From the NCBI RefSeq assembly GCF_902167145.1, contig NW_023367385.1, positions 1 through 64,000 of the forward strand: a stretch of DNA of 64,000 nt, in the 5' to 3' direction. The DNA is from Zea mays (lineage: Eukaryota; Streptophyta; Magnoliopsida; Poales; Poaceae). The notes beneath the pieces are model-generated. The model had not been told where the DNA came from, ran no database searches, and worked only from the letters and a program-made list of their open reading frames with translations. A program made the position numbers and the translations under genes. Positions 63,701-64,000 of this stretch are shown in pieces (positions within the stretch are counted from its first letter, which is position 1; each line of letters starts with the position of its first letter).

Positions 63701-63982
63701 GCTAGAGAAGTGGCTAAGGCTGCTGAAAAGAGCGCGGAGCCCGAAGGTCAATTAGGTATTAACTAATAGTTTTTATTGTGTTGTAATTTTTGGTTTTAAG
63801 CTTCGTTTGCCATTTGTAATAGCAACATAGCCGTATCCTGTCCTTCAGATCCTGCTAAAGCGTCTTCAGGCCCTCAGCCGAAAGGAGACGACGAAATTAA
63901 AAAGATGGCCGAAGCCATCATGGACGAAGTTGTCAATCGGCTCCTGAATGAGGCTGCAGAAGTTGTTCTGAGAGAAGATTAA
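60759..63982 (+). CDS. Antisense Transposase_28-like protein of element 2 (predicted 1012 aa, spliced)
   Basis: Predicted exons are 60759-62870, 62963-63755 and 63849-63982, giving 1012 codons plus stop. I chose the ATG at 60759 (MSGDKKAAAE), which aligns with the start in element 1. Residues 45-66 are acidic. Residues about 115-235 carry SFLKAGLRFPLSSFVVEVLK and LHQLTLEAIIRLNIFVW, typical of the plant 'putative gypsy-type transposon' family (PF04195). GRKKKRL at 364-370 could be a nuclear localisation signal. Residues about 396-610 are Lys/Glu/Pro/Ala-rich low complexity. Exon 2 (from 705) begins with a long charged coiled-coil. The gene runs antisense to the retrotransposon, as reported for the antisense gene of the maize Grande element. 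The biochemical role is unknown; despite the family name I see no catalytic motif. The frame is intact, unlike in element 1. Confidence 0.82.
62871..62962 (+). other. Predicted intron 1 of the element 2 antisense gene
   Basis: 92 bp with donor TTAAAG|GTGCGACAAATGG and acceptor TTCTTCGCAG|GGCCTGATAC. Without splicing the frame stops at 62930. Splicing joins AYNSLK to GLILSN exactly as in element 1. Confidence 0.78.
63756..63848 (+). other. Predicted intron 2 of the element 2 antisense gene
   Basis: 93 bp with donor CAATTAG|GTATTAACTAATAG and acceptor GTCCTTCAG|ATCCTGCTAA. Splicing (phase 1) creates Asp and continues into the conserved KKMAEAIMDEVV tail, ending at the stop 63980-63982. Unspliced, a stop follows after GQLGIN. 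Confidence 0.75.
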
Positions 63983-64000
63983 ATACTATTGTAAATTAAA

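Larger units (their letters stand above)
59809..64000 (-). mobile_element. Element 2: LTR retrotransposon, 3' part only, reverse orientation
   Basis: Starts inside a K180 monomer at 59809. The LTR and the internal region are the reverse-complement relatives of element 1's 3' half. Visible are the 3' LTR, the purine tract and the whole antisense gene. Gag and the 5' LTR should lie beyond 64000, so it cannot be said whether pol is absent. It belongs to the same lineage as element 1 but is clearly diverged from it in LTR and protein. Confidence 0.92.

Overview
The window looks like plant heterochromatin, almost certainly from maize or a close relative (Zea, possibly Tripsacum). About 52 kb of the 64 kb is a tandem satellite with a period of roughly 180 bp that I recognise as the maize 180-bp knob repeat (K180). 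The remainder is two LTR retrotransposons of one Ty3/gypsy-like lineage, rich in CTTCGG/CCGAAG motifs. I see no ordinary host gene, no tRNA or rRNA gene and nothing prokaryotic.

Layout. K180 blocks run 1-6701 (+), 6702-14947 (-), 14948-25534 (+), 32887-49568 (+) and 49574-59808 (-), roughly 290 monomers in all. The monomer orientation flips three times, near 6701, 14947 and 49570. Element 1 (25535-32886, +) is complete, with two LTRs, a CAACC target-site duplication, a gag gene and a long convergent antisense gene, but no protease, reverse transcriptase, RNase H or integrase. Element 2 (59809 to beyond 64000, -) is truncated by the window edge. Its 3' LTR and whole antisense gene are visible.

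Satellite organisation. The array is not random. Marker monomers, including one with a 22-bp internal duplication, define higher-order repeats: a 5-monomer unit of about 920 bp, and 7-, 8- and 9-monomer units of about 1280, 1460 and 1589 bp. Longer tandem segmental copies are offset by 1640 and 2584 bp. Two multi-kilobase inverted segmental duplications carry matching private mutations on both arms. One pairs about 1-2945 with 7680-10803. The other pairs about 35870-43770 with 50090-56710.

Genes. Each element has a sense transcription unit driven by the LTR TATA box (gag, seen only in element 1) and an antisense unit that starts next to the 3' LTR, has its own TATA-like box and is predicted to be spliced with two short introns. 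The antisense protein (about 1012 aa in element 2) resembles the plant 'putative gypsy-type transposon' family (Pfam Transposase_28, PF04195). It is intact in element 2 and broken by a 1-bp frameshift in element 1. Because no pol is visible in element 1, mobilisation would have needed enzymes from a partner element. The many long open frames inside K180 arise because 180 bp is exactly 60 codons, so I do not treat them as genes.
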